From Paraliobacillus sp. PM-2 (GTDB lineage: Bacteria > Bacillota > Bacilli > Bacillales > Amphibacillaceae): 64,000 bases of DNA. Made by a program: the position numbers and the translations under genes. The notes under the pieces are model-generated. The model made no database searches, had not been told where the DNA came from, and saw only the letters and a program-made list of their open reading frames with translations. The stretch is taken from contig NZ_CTEI01000003.1 in the NCBI RefSeq assembly GCF_001368815.1, positions 186,001 to 250,000 of the forward strand. The letters run 5' to 3'. Of the stretch, positions 26,825 to 34,080 are shown piece after piece (position 1 is the first letter of the stretch; each line of letters begins with the position of its first letter).

Positions 26825-27361
26825 TTATACGTGACGAAGTTTTTTCCGAAGAGCTTCCCTTCCTCTATAAATTCTAGTCTTAACCGTTCCAATAGGAATA
26901 TCTAATATTTCACTAATTTCGGCTAAAGACAGTTCATCAACAAAACGTAAAGCAATAACACTACGATATTTAGTAGGTAAGCTCATAATTTGCTGCTGAA
27001 TATAAGATTGCAATTCCAAACTCTCCACTTCCTCTTCGGGCAATGGCTGTTCTTTGGCAAGTTGAGAATACATAGTCAAGCCATCCGTACCTTTCACTTC
27101 TCCATCTAAATAAAAGTCAGGCTTCTTTTTACGAATACGATCAATCGTAACATTTGTTGCAATACGAAAGAGCCATGTAGAAAATTTTCGTTTATCATCA
27201 TAGGAATGGATATTTACAAAGGCACGTATAAAAGCCTCTTGAGCCAGATCCTCTGCTTCATGTGTATTTCCTATCATACGGAAGCATATTTGATACACCT
27301 TGTCTTGATAAAAGGCAACGATATCTTCAAATGCGGATTGATCCCCTTTTTTAACAAGATT
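26825..27361 (-). pseudogene. sigW: ECF sigma factor SigW with no recognisable start
   Basis: From 27361 the frame reads NLVKKGDQSAFEDIVAFYQD, then KVYQICFRMIGNTHEAEDLA, matching SigW from about residue 10. Region 2 (AQEAFIRAF, RKFSTWLFRIATN) and region 4 (SLAEISEILDIPIGTVKTRI) are complete. An in-frame TAA at 27362 precedes Asn and there is no ATG, GTG or TTG until GTG 27298, which would delete part of region 2.1 and lacks a ribosome site. Adding one A to the A6 run at 27347-27352 would put a TTG in frame. So the gene is either 5'-deleted, frameshifted, or affected by a sequence error. It stops 7 bp before rsiW. Confidence 0.75.
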
Positions 27362-27384
27362 TTAAATTAACTAGCAATAGGTTA

Positions 27385-27412
27385 TATGACAAAATTTTTC
27401 ATCAAACTTTCA
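27385..27412 (-). promoter_or_regulatory. Candidate autoregulated SigW promoter
   Basis: The minus strand has TGAAAG (27412-27407) and TCATAT about 17 bp on, near the SigW consensus TGAAAC-N16-CGTA. It lies directly upstream of sigW, where an autoregulatory promoter is expected. Confidence 0.35.
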
Positions 27413-27433
27413 CCCTGTTTGACAAAAAGCCCA

Positions 27434-27466
27434 TAAAAAAAGAACTGAACATTATTTATAACGTCC
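27434..27466 (-). terminator. Terminator of the rrn-tRNA operon
   Basis: GGACGTTAT-aa-ATAATGTTC (two G-U pairs) followed by AGTTCTTTTTTT on the minus strand, 22 bp past tRNA-Ala. Confidence 0.75.
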
Positions 27467-27488
27467 AATTCCCTTAACACATTATGTA

Positions 27489-27564
27489 TGGTGGAGCCTA
27501 GCGGGATCGAACCGCTGACCTCCTGCGTGCAAAGCAGGCGCTCTCCCAGCTGAGCTAAGGCCCC
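27489..27564 (-). tRNA. tRNA-Ala (UGC)
   Basis: 76 nt with encoded CCA. Anticodon stem CCTGC/GCAGG and loop TTTGCAC give UGC. Last gene of the cluster. Confidence 0.97.
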
Positions 27565-27596
27565 TTATTATTTCGCAATGCACCATTTTATTAAAA

Positions 27597-27672
27597 TGGT
27601 GAGCCATGGAGGATTCGAACCTCCGACCCTCTGATTAAAAGTCAGATGCTCTACCAACTGAGCTAATGGCTC
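27597..27672 (-). tRNA. tRNA-Lys (UUU)
   Basis: 76 nt with encoded CCA; acceptor GAGCCAT, loop CTTTTAA, GGTTCGAATCC T arm. Confidence 0.97.
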
Positions 27673-27679
27673 ACTAAAC

Positions 27680-27754
27680 TGGCTGGGCTAGCTGGATTCG
27701 AACCAGCGCATGACGGTACCAAAAACCGTTGCCTTACCGCTTGGCTATAGCCCA
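27680..27754 (-). tRNA. tRNA-Gln (UUG)
   Basis: 75 nt with encoded CCA; acceptor TGGGCTA, anticodon stem ACGGT/ACCGT and loop TTTTGGT. Confidence 0.96.
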
Positions 27755-27800
27755 ATAAAATAACAGTGCTTTATCCACTGTTAATAAGATGCTATAAAGA

Positions 27801-27886
27801 TGGTGGAGGGAGTAGGACTCGAACCTACGAACCCGATGGGAGCGGATTTACAGTCCGCCGCGTTTGGCCAACTTCGCTATCCCTCC
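27801..27886 (-). tRNA. tRNA-Tyr (GUA)
   Basis: 86 nt with encoded CCA and a long variable arm; anticodon loop CTGTAAA. Confidence 0.97.
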
Positions 27887-27907
27887 ATATCATTATTTAA
27901 ATGAAAC

Positions 27908-27983
<76 letters not shown>

Positions 27984-27986
27984 TTA

Positions 27987-28062
27987 TGGTGGAGGATGCA
28001 GGGCTCGAACCTGCGACCCCCTGCTTGTAAGGCAGGTGCTCTCCCAGCTGAGCTAATCCTCC
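27987..28062 (-). tRNA. tRNA-Val (UAC)
   Basis: 76 nt with encoded CCA; acceptor GGAGGAT, anticodon loop CTTACAA. Confidence 0.96.
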
Positions 28063-28065
28063 AAA

Positions 28066-28140
28066 TGGTGACCCGTACGGGATTCGAACCCGTGTTACCG
28101 CCGTGAAAGGGCGGTGTCTTAACCACTTGACCAACGGGCC
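28066..28140 (-). tRNA. tRNA-Glu (UUC)
   Basis: 75 nt with encoded CCA; anticodon stem CCGCC/GGCGG, loop CTTTCAC. Confidence 0.97.
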
Positions 28141-28158
28141 AATTTAAAATCATCACAG

Positions 28159-28230
<72 letters not shown>

Positions 28231-28233
28231 ATA

Positions 28234-28308
28234 TGGCTCCACAGGTAGGATTCGAACCTACGACCGATCGGTTAACAGCCGATTGCTCTACCACTGAGCT
28301 ACTGTGGA
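28234..28308 (-). tRNA. tRNA-Asn (GUU)
   Basis: 75 nt with encoded CCA; acceptor TCCACAG, anticodon loop CTGTTAA. First tRNA after 5S. Confidence 0.96.
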
Positions 28309-28371
28309 ACAATAAATAGTCTAATAAACCTGTTGCTTCACAAAGCTAAACTAATAATTTAAAAAGGCTTG

Positions 28372-28487
28372 CCTAGCGACGTCCTACTCTCACAGGGGCA
28401 AGGCCCCAACTACCATCGGCGCTGAAGAGCTTAACTACTGTGTTCGGCATGGGAACAGGTGTGACCTCTTCGCTATTGTCACTAGGC
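28372..28487 (-). rRNA. rrf: 5S ribosomal RNA
   Basis: About 116 nt; ends pair as GCCTAG with CTAGGC. Contains GTCACACCTGTTCCCATGCC, CCGAACACAGTAGTTAAGC and GCCGATGGTAGT, all typical of Bacillus 5S. It follows the remnant rRNA genes and precedes the tRNA cluster. Confidence 0.96.
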
Positions 28488-28762
28488 CTTCAAGGATGAA
28501 GGTCATGCAGACGTTGCCACACGATGTGGCGAAATTAGTCTGTATTCCTTTAAATTAAAGGATGCACCTTCAAAACTAGATAAGATAGACAAGTATTCAT
28601 ATCATATATAATCTAGCTTCATCAACCAACAACTGGGTGTCTTCGCCAATCGCCCTACGATAAGTCATCATCAATTTCTTGTCAGAAATTGTGATTCCTT
28701 TATCTCAGTTAATTGTCTCCAGCCACTGCGTTGTTAAACGGTTGTTTCCGCTTTTTAATATA
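28488..28762 (-). other. 23S-5S type spacer
   Basis: About 275 bp without gene. The minus strand contains TATCTAGTTTTGAAGGTGCA near the 5S end, a phrase common in Bacillaceae rRNA spacers, and a small hairpin GCCACATCGTGTGGC. No tRNA or ORF. Confidence 0.6.
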
Positions 28763-28771
28763 GTTAAGTCC
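28763..28771 (-). pseudogene. Last bases of 23S rRNA (GGACTTAAC)
   Basis: On the minus strand GGACTTAAC matches the 3' end of Bacillus 23S rRNA (...GAGGACTTAACC). It is joined directly to the 16S 5' fragment. The remaining ~2.9 kb of 23S is missing. Confidence 0.65.
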
Positions 28772-28998
28772 TTTCATCATTGGTTTATGCAAACCAATGT
28801 TTTATCCGGTATTAGCCCCGGTTTCCCGGAGTTATCCCAGTCTTACAGGTAGGTTGCCCACGTGTTACTCACCCGTCCGCCGCTCATTCCACAAGCGCAC
28901 ACCCCGAAGGGTGATTGCTTGCTTCCTGCGCTCGACTTGCATGTATTAGGCACGCCGCCAGCGTTCGTCCTGAGCCAAGATCAAACTCTCCATAAAAT
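28772..28998 (-). pseudogene. 16S rRNA 5' fragment (about 225 nt)
   Basis: The minus strand begins GGAGAGTTTGATCTTGGCTC, then the usual conserved phrases (GACGAACGCTGGCGGCGTG, CTAATACATGCAAGTCGAGC, GGGATAACTCCGGGAAACC) and stops at ACCAATGATGAAAG, about position 210 of 16S. The rest of the gene, the 16S-23S spacer and nearly all 23S are absent. The promoter and the 5S/tRNA part of the operon remain. Confidence 0.9.
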
Positions 28999-29172
28999 TG
29001 GCTTGCACACGGATGTGCTGACATCGACGTTGCAACACGGATGTTGCGAACTTAGTCGACGATCATTGAGTTTGCTTACTCATTACTTGACTAGCATGTT
29101 ACTTCTTAACATATTGGTTGTTTTGTTCAGTTTTCAAAGATCAATTTTTGTCGTCTGTTTTGGCGACGAAAT
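28999..29172 (-). other. rRNA operon leader
   Basis: Transcribed leader between promoter and 16S. It contains TTGATCTTTGAAAACTGAAC, a phrase usual before Bacillus 16S, and paired elements for processing. Confidence 0.65.
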
Positions 29173-29174
29173 AT

Positions 29175-29203
29175 AATATATCATGGTTTTAATAAGGTGT
29201 CAA
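29175..29203 (-). promoter_or_regulatory. Strong rrn promoter
   Basis: TTGACA (29203-29198) and TATATT (29180-29175) with a 17-bp spacer on the minus strand and AT-rich sequence upstream, resembling an UP element. It now drives only the remnant, 5S and nine tRNAs. Confidence 0.85.
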
Positions 29204-29332
29204 TAACAATTTTTAAAAAATAAATATATTATTTATTTTGTTCGATTTGTTCTGACAACAAGAAATAATATAGCACAGGAATTTGCATTTTGCAATATGT
29301 TTTTTGTAGATTTATATAAAAAATTGTCTGAT

Positions 29333-29551
29333 TCATTCGCTTTTGGTTTTAGGAATATACTTCACTATTTCTCCTTCGTTAGCCACTCGACGAAATAGCT
29401 TAAATAATACCTTATACCGATCAAGCATTGCTGTTCTCACTAATTTATCTAAACGACTATCTTCCATATCAAATAACAACTCTTCCAATTCACGCTTAAT
29501 TAAATACTCTATTTCTCTTTGCTCTATATCATTAATTAGCATCCCTAACAT
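29333..29551 (-). CDS. Conserved small helical protein of Bacillaceae, unknown function
   Basis: 72 residues from ATG 29551, 8 bp after GAGGAG; a longer frame to 29566 includes that ribosome site. Sequence MLGMLINDIEQREIEYLIKR continues charged and mostly helical, ending KYIPKTKSE. I recognise this type of short protein beside pdaB and rRNA genes in Bacillaceae, but no function is known to me. Divergent from pdaB. Confidence 0.75.
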   Translation of the reverse strand: MLGMLINDIEQREIEYLIKRELEELLFDMEDSRLDKLVRTAMLDRYKVLFKLFRRVANEGEIVKYIPKTKSE

Positions 29552-29705
29552 AAATAAACTCCTCATTTCTTTATTACCTTATTTTATCATTAAACAACTT
29601 TTTACAATTAATATTCCTCTTTTTTGTCTTTCTTTAAACCTTTTTAATCATATTAAAATATTTATCTCATATGATATAGCAAGTCCACAAAAAGGAGATA
29701 GTCCG

Positions 29706-30470
29706 ATGACACATTTTTTTGTATTTAAACTAAAGAAAAGTAAATCTATTGCATTATTATTATTGTTGTCTTTATGTACTGCTTTATTTATATGGATTGA
29801 ATCAGAAAGTAACTTTTCTGTTTTTTCTAGTAAGGAAAATCCTGCTGCACTAAGCCAAGGAAACCCTGATGATCCCTCTATTGCTTTAACCTTTAATATC
29901 AGTTGGGGAACAGAAATGGTCGAACCAACATTAGAAGTACTTAAAAAACACGATGTTACGACTACTTTCTTTCTAATTGGTGAATGGGCGGAGCATCATC
30001 CTGATTTAGTTGAAAAAATTGAAGCAAACGGGCATGAAATAGGGATGATGGGATACCGTTATGAAAGTTATGTCAAACAAGAAATTGAACAAGTTCGAAA
30101 AGATTTAGCAAAAGCACAAGATACCTTTGCTTCATTAGGTTATTCCGACCTACGCTTATTAAGAACACCAAGTGGGCACCTAAATAGCGAGGTCATGAAG
30201 CTTGCCGAAAACCAAGGATATGATGTTATACAATGGAATGTAAACCCTCGTGATTGGGAAAATCCCGGTACACAGGTAATTATTGATCACGTACTAAAAA
30301 ACACAAACAATGGAGATATTATTTTATTAAACGCATCAGACTCTGTTAAGCAAACACCAAAAGCTTTAGAAACAATTTTACCTACTTTAAAACAAAAAGG
30401 TTTATCGTTTGTAACCATTTCTGAGTTAATTTCTCGAGCTCAAGCGGAAAATAATGAAGTGAGAGAATAA
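29706..30470 (+). CDS. pdaB: Polysaccharide deacetylase-family sporulation protein PdaB
   Basis: 254 residues from ATG 29706 behind AAAGGAGATAG; the longer open frame to 29343 overlaps the divergent gene and is not translated. One N-terminal membrane anchor, then a NodB-type domain (KKHDVTTTFFLIGEWAEHHP, NGHEIGMMGYRYESY, LRTPSGHLN, NGDIILLNASD). PdaB is needed for stable spores. The usual Asp of FDISWGDE is Asn here (FNISWGTE) and the second Asp is Thr, so deacetylase activity is doubtful. It precedes gerD as in B. subtilis. Confidence 0.92.
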   Translation: MTHFFVFKLKKSKSIALLLLLSLCTALFIWIESESNFSVFSSKENPAALSQGNPDDPSIALTFNISWGTEMVEPTLEVLKKHDVTTTFFLIGEWAEHHPDLVEKIEANGHEIGMMGYRYESYVKQEIEQVRKDLAKAQDTFASLGYSDLRLLRTPSGHLNSEVMKLAENQGYDVIQWNVNPRDWENPGTQVIIDHVLKNTNNGDIILLNASDSVKQTPKALETILPTLKQKGLSFVTISELISRAQAENNEVRE

Positions 30471-30571
30471 CATGACAACAATATCCTTTCTCATTCCTTC
30501 AATTTCATACATAAAAAACTGCTTTTTCATCATATTAAGAGTAAGAAAGAAGGAAGAAAGGAAACACAAAA

Positions 30572-31216
30572 ATGAAACAATTATATATGATTATGTTTAT
30601 CTGCCTACTACTTCTCTCTGGCTGTAACGGAGGTGGCGAACAATCAAGTGGAAATCAAGAAACATATGATACCACGAAGAAAATGGTGACAGATATTTTA
30701 AAGACAGATGAAGGAAAAAAAGCAATTACAGATGTGCTGGCAGATGAAGAAATGCAAAAGACATACGTTATTGAATCAAAAATTGTAGAAGATGCAGTTA
30801 CAAAGGCTTTATCCTCAGAAGAAGGAAAAGCCTTTTGGGATAAGATGTTTGCCGATCCTAAGTTTGTTAAAGGTTTCTCGCAATCTTTAATGGAGCAACA
30901 AAAAGAAGTTTTAAAAGGGTTAATGGGTGACTCAGAATACCAAAGTAAAATGATGGAAATACTAGCAAACCCTGAAATGGAAAAACAAATGGTAACGGTA
31001 TTGAAGGGGCAACAGTTCCGTGAACATTTAGAAAAAACAATTCAAGAAACAATGAATTCACCACTATTTAAGGCAGAAATGACAGAAGTTATTCTAAAAG
31101 CCGCGCAAGAAATGAAAGGATCACAATCAGGGTCCGGGCAAGAGGAACAAAAAGGATCATCCGGTTCAAGCGGTGAAAATAGTCAACAGTCTGAGTCCGG
31201 TGGGCAGAGCTCCTAA
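30572..31216 (+). CDS. gerD: Spore germination lipoprotein GerD
   Basis: 214 residues with lipobox LSGC. The ordered helical core (KKMVTDILKTDEGKKAITDV, FWDKMFADPKFVKGFSQSL) is GerD, the scaffold that clusters germinant receptors in the spore inner membrane. The C-terminus is a Gly/Ser/Gln-rich disordered tail. It follows pdaB by 100 bp, the normal context. Confidence 0.95.
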   Translation: MKQLYMIMFICLLLLSGCNGGGEQSSGNQETYDTTKKMVTDILKTDEGKKAITDVLADEEMQKTYVIESKIVEDAVTKALSSEEGKAFWDKMFADPKFVKGFSQSLMEQQKEVLKGLMGDSEYQSKMMEILANPEMEKQMVTVLKGQQFREHLEKTIQETMNSPLFKAEMTEVILKAAQEMKGSQSGSGQEEQKGSSGSSGENSQQSESGGQSS

Positions 31217-31231
31217 AAATATGTTTAATTA

Positions 31232-31276
31232 AATAACACAGACTTCATTTAACGGAAGTCTGTGTTATTTTATTTT
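31232..31276. terminator. Bidirectional terminator between gerD and the convergent gene
   Basis: AATAACACAGACTTC...GAAGTCTGTGTTATT with TTATTTT on the plus strand. It serves gerD and reaches the stop codon of the convergent gene. Confidence 0.85.
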
Positions 31277-31865
31277 AGCGATTAAAACCACTTATAGCTT
31301 TTGATAAGTCATTGTCTTGTAAAATGTTAAAATAACTAATTTTATTATTATCATTCACACGAGCCCGTCCAGTTACCTCTGCTTTTTGTTTATCGCCATA
31401 AGATACGTATACAGTGAAATGATATAAATTATCCGAGTCATTACTCTTCTTAAAAGATATGTCATCCACTTTTAACTGAATATCAGAGTAATATGCAGGA
31501 ACTCGGTAAGTAAAAAAATAGGTTGTTATATACTTCTCATACATATCTTCTGTAAAATAGGATCTATATTTTTGTTCAAAGTAATTTTCCAGCTCCGTTT
31601 CTTCTTGAAAAGCAACCAACTCACTACCACCGATAATAGTGGCATTTTCTGATGACTCTAATAAACGAATTAGCTCTGCATCAGCTGCTGAAAACTGGTC
31701 ATTCAATATATGTTCGATAACTTCTTGTTTGTTTTGATCTTGATTTAATAAAAAGTAACCACCCATAAACAATAGTATAGCTGTTACGAGACCTAGTAAA
31801 ATAAATCGTAAAGAGCGCTTTCTGTACCCATTTGTTTTTCCTTCTCTTCTATTATTCATTCTCAT
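31275..31865 (-). CDS. Uncharacterised membrane-anchored protein
   Basis: About 196 residues. A basic N-terminus (NNRREGKTNGYRKRSLR), one membrane helix (FILLGLVTAILLFMGGYFLL), then ~155 outside residues. The outer domain looks like a small cystatin/NTF2-type fold (YFEQKYRSYFTEDMYEKYIT, NKISYFNILQD) but no family is recognised. In relatives kbaA sits between gerD and salA; this protein is not KbaA, which is a multi-pass protein. The start is ATG 31865, 7 bp after AGGA. Confidence 0.6.
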   Translation of the reverse strand: MRMNNRREGKTNGYRKRSLRFILLGLVTAILLFMGGYFLLNQDQNKQEVIEHILNDQFSAADAELIRLLESSENATIIGGSELVAFQEETELENYFEQKYRSYFTEDMYEKYITTYFFTYRVPAYYSDIQLKVDDISFKKSNDSDNLYHFTVYVSYGDKQKAEVTGRARVNDNNKISYFNILQDNDLSKAISGFNR

Positions 31866-31949
31866 TACCACGTCCTAACTTTTACAATATTATAATAATT
31901 ACCTTTATTTTACTTTATGTTTGTGAAAAGTAAAGATGTTTATTTTTTC

Positions 31950-31999
31950 AAAAAAACAAAATCCCTACTAAGTTGCATGATCTACTTAGTAGGGATTTG
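31950..31999 (-). terminator. salA terminator
   Basis: AAATCCCTACTAAGT...ACTTAGTAGGGATTT followed by TGTTTTTTTG on the minus strand. Confidence 0.9.
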
Positions 32000-32041
32000 A
32001 TTAACAAAACAATATATATTGTTTATTAAATAAACTTTATA

Positions 32042-33088
32042 TTAAAAGTTTTTAATTACATAAGAAGCAATTTCTTGATAAGCATTTGATAAAGGATGAT
32101 CTTCTTGATAGATAGATGCGTGGGAATTCTCTTCTTTATAAGGTTGCGCTAAAGGTAATTGTGCAATAAGTGCAGTATCTAATTCTTCTGCTAATTTCTC
32201 CCCACCACCTTGGCCAAACACATACTCACGTTCACCGGTAACCTTACTTTCAAAATAAGCCATATTCTCAATTACACCAATAACTCCATGGTTTGTATTA
32301 ATTGCCATTTGTCCTGCCCTAGCCGCTACAAAGGCTGCAGTAGGATGTGGTGTAGTAACAATTAGCTCCTTTGATGAAGGAATTAAGTTATGCACCGATA
32401 AAGCCATATCACCAGTACCAGGTGGCAAATCTAATAATAGATAGTCCAAGTCGTCCCATTCCACTTCTGTAAAAAAGCTTTTAAGCATTTTACCAAGACG
32501 AGGGCCTCGCCAAACAACAGGTGAGTTATCTTCTACAAAGAATCCCATCGATATCATTTGCACACCATGTCGCTTGACCGGAACAATACGATTGCCTTTT
32601 AATGTCGGACGATTAGTTACTCCCATCATATCTGGGACACTAAACCCATAGATATCGGCATCAATAATTCCAACCTTCTTACCGAGTCTTGCCAAGGCTA
32701 CCGCTGTATTTACGGTGACAGTAGATTTTCCAACGCCACCTTTTCCGCTTGCTATCGCTAAAAATTTCGTCTTTGTTTTCCCGCTTAATAAAGTCGCTTT
32801 GCCATTACCATTTTCCGTTCCAAACTTCTGTAAAACTTCCTCCGGTAATTGAGTAAATCGCAAACCAACTGTTGGCACCCCAGCTTGTTTTAATATATTC
32901 ACAATTTCCTGCTGTAATTGCATTTGTTCAGCTGTATTTAACTTGGCAATTGCTATCTTCACACTCACATGCTGTTTTTCTTCCTTTACAAGTACCTCTA
33001 CTACTCCACCTGTTTCTTCTAATGTTTTATGTAAAAAAGGATCCTTTACTTCATTTAAACGTTCTATTACTTCTTCTTTTGTAAGCAA
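32042..33088 (-). CDS. salA: Mrp/NBP35-family P-loop ATPase SalA
   Basis: 348 residues: an N-terminal MIP18-like domain (LTKEEVIERLNEVKDP) then a P-loop ATPase with the deviant Walker A GKGGVGKST and the DIYGFSVPDMMG and LLLDLPPGTGD motifs. The C-x2-C iron-sulfur motif of many Mrp proteins is absent, as in B. subtilis SalA, where it is a ScoC repressor and germination-linked factor. Position next to cwlD and gerD supports the name. Confidence 0.88.
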   Translation of the reverse strand: MLTKEEVIERLNEVKDPFLHKTLEETGGVVEVLVKEEKQHVSVKIAIAKLNTAEQMQLQQEIVNILKQAGVPTVGLRFTQLPEEVLQKFGTENGNGKATLLSGKTKTKFLAIASGKGGVGKSTVTVNTAVALARLGKKVGIIDADIYGFSVPDMMGVTNRPTLKGNRIVPVKRHGVQMISMGFFVEDNSPVVWRGPRLGKMLKSFFTEVEWDDLDYLLLDLPPGTGDMALSVHNLIPSSKELIVTTPHPTAAFVAARAGQMAINTNHGVIGVIENMAYFESKVTGEREYVFGQGGGEKLAEELDTALIAQLPLAQPYKEENSHASIYQEDHPLSNAYQEIASYVIKNF

Positions 33089-33178
33089 AATGACACCTTC
33101 CTTCTTTTATCAACAAAATCTATTAGAAGTAGTATAGCATATTTTCATCTATTTCGTGGTCTGTGAAGCAACAATTGC

Positions 33179-33886
33179 TTATTCATCGCTCTCTGTAACA
33201 TATCGTAGTATCCCTTCATACAAGCTCGCAGCCATTTTCGTTTGGTAAGCAGTTGTTTTTAATAAATCTCTTTCATGCGTATTGGACAAAAATCCAATTT
33301 CAACCAAAGCACCTGGACATTGCGCATACTTCAATAAATAAATACCATTAATCGCCAAAGCTTCTCTATTCGTATTTTCTAAATTTCGTTTTATTTCAGA
33401 TTGAATCAGTTTAGATAAGTTTTCACTACCTTCTAATGATGGGTAATAAAATGTCTGCGCTCCACTCCAACGCGAAGAAGGAACCGCATTTAAATGAACA
33501 CTAACAAAAAAATCCGGATCTTTTTCTTTAATGAAAGCTACACGCTGTTTTAAATCTTGCGTTTTTCGATTAGATAAACCCTTTGTATCTTCCGCTAGGT
33601 CCTGATCACTTTCACGTGTCATATAAACTAGTGCACCAGATTGCTGCAGATAATCTCTTAACTTTTTCGTGACTGCTAATGCTATTTCTTTTTCTTTTGT
33701 ATCATCACTTCCCTCTGCTCCCCCATCTACACCACCATGACCTGGATCTAAAACAATGACTTGACCCGCCAATGGCAAAGACCAAGAATCCCACGAATCG
33801 GTAGTCTTCTGAATAGGGTATTGAATGAGAATAACTAATAAGATTGCACCACTTATCCAAAGAATCACTTTGGTTATTTGATTCAT
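33179..33886 (-). CDS. cwlD: N-acetylmuramoyl-L-alanine amidase CwlD
   Basis: 235 residues from ATG 33886, placed 8 bp after GGGAGG; a longer frame to 33901 contains that site. A signal anchor, then an Amidase_3 domain with zinc ligands in VLDPGHGGVDGG, a Glu in the AEGSDDTKEKE stretch, SVHLNA and catalytic Glu in VEIGFLSN. It removes peptide side chains during cortex muramic-delta-lactam synthesis together with PdaA. Confidence 0.93.
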   Translation of the reverse strand: MNQITKVILWISGAILLVILIQYPIQKTTDSWDSWSLPLAGQVIVLDPGHGGVDGGAEGSDDTKEKEIALAVTKKLRDYLQQSGALVYMTRESDQDLAEDTKGLSNRKTQDLKQRVAFIKEKDPDFFVSVHLNAVPSSRWSGAQTFYYPSLEGSENLSKLIQSEIKRNLENTNREALAINGIYLLKYAQCPGALVEIGFLSNTHERDLLKTTAYQTKMAASLYEGILRYVTESDE

Positions 33887-34080
33887 TTCTTTCCCTCCCA
33901 CACCGAAGCCTATGCTTCACTATATGGGACAAGGATCAGGAATATACCTAGTAAAAAATGTTTGTTCTTCATCTAAAAAAATTTGTTAATTAATTAAGCG
34001 AAACTTTTGTCCAAGTGATGTAAGTCACTACGTGTTTTTTCAGAAAAATTAAAATAATAAGAAAAAGGAGCGTGGATCGC

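Noticed and set aside
28862-29176. 104-codon plus-strand frame
   Set aside because: Antisense to the 16S fragment and the rRNA leader.
29343-29705. N-terminal extension of PdaB
   Set aside because: It overlaps the divergent small gene and has low-complexity Asn/Ser; a good ribosome site stands at 29706.
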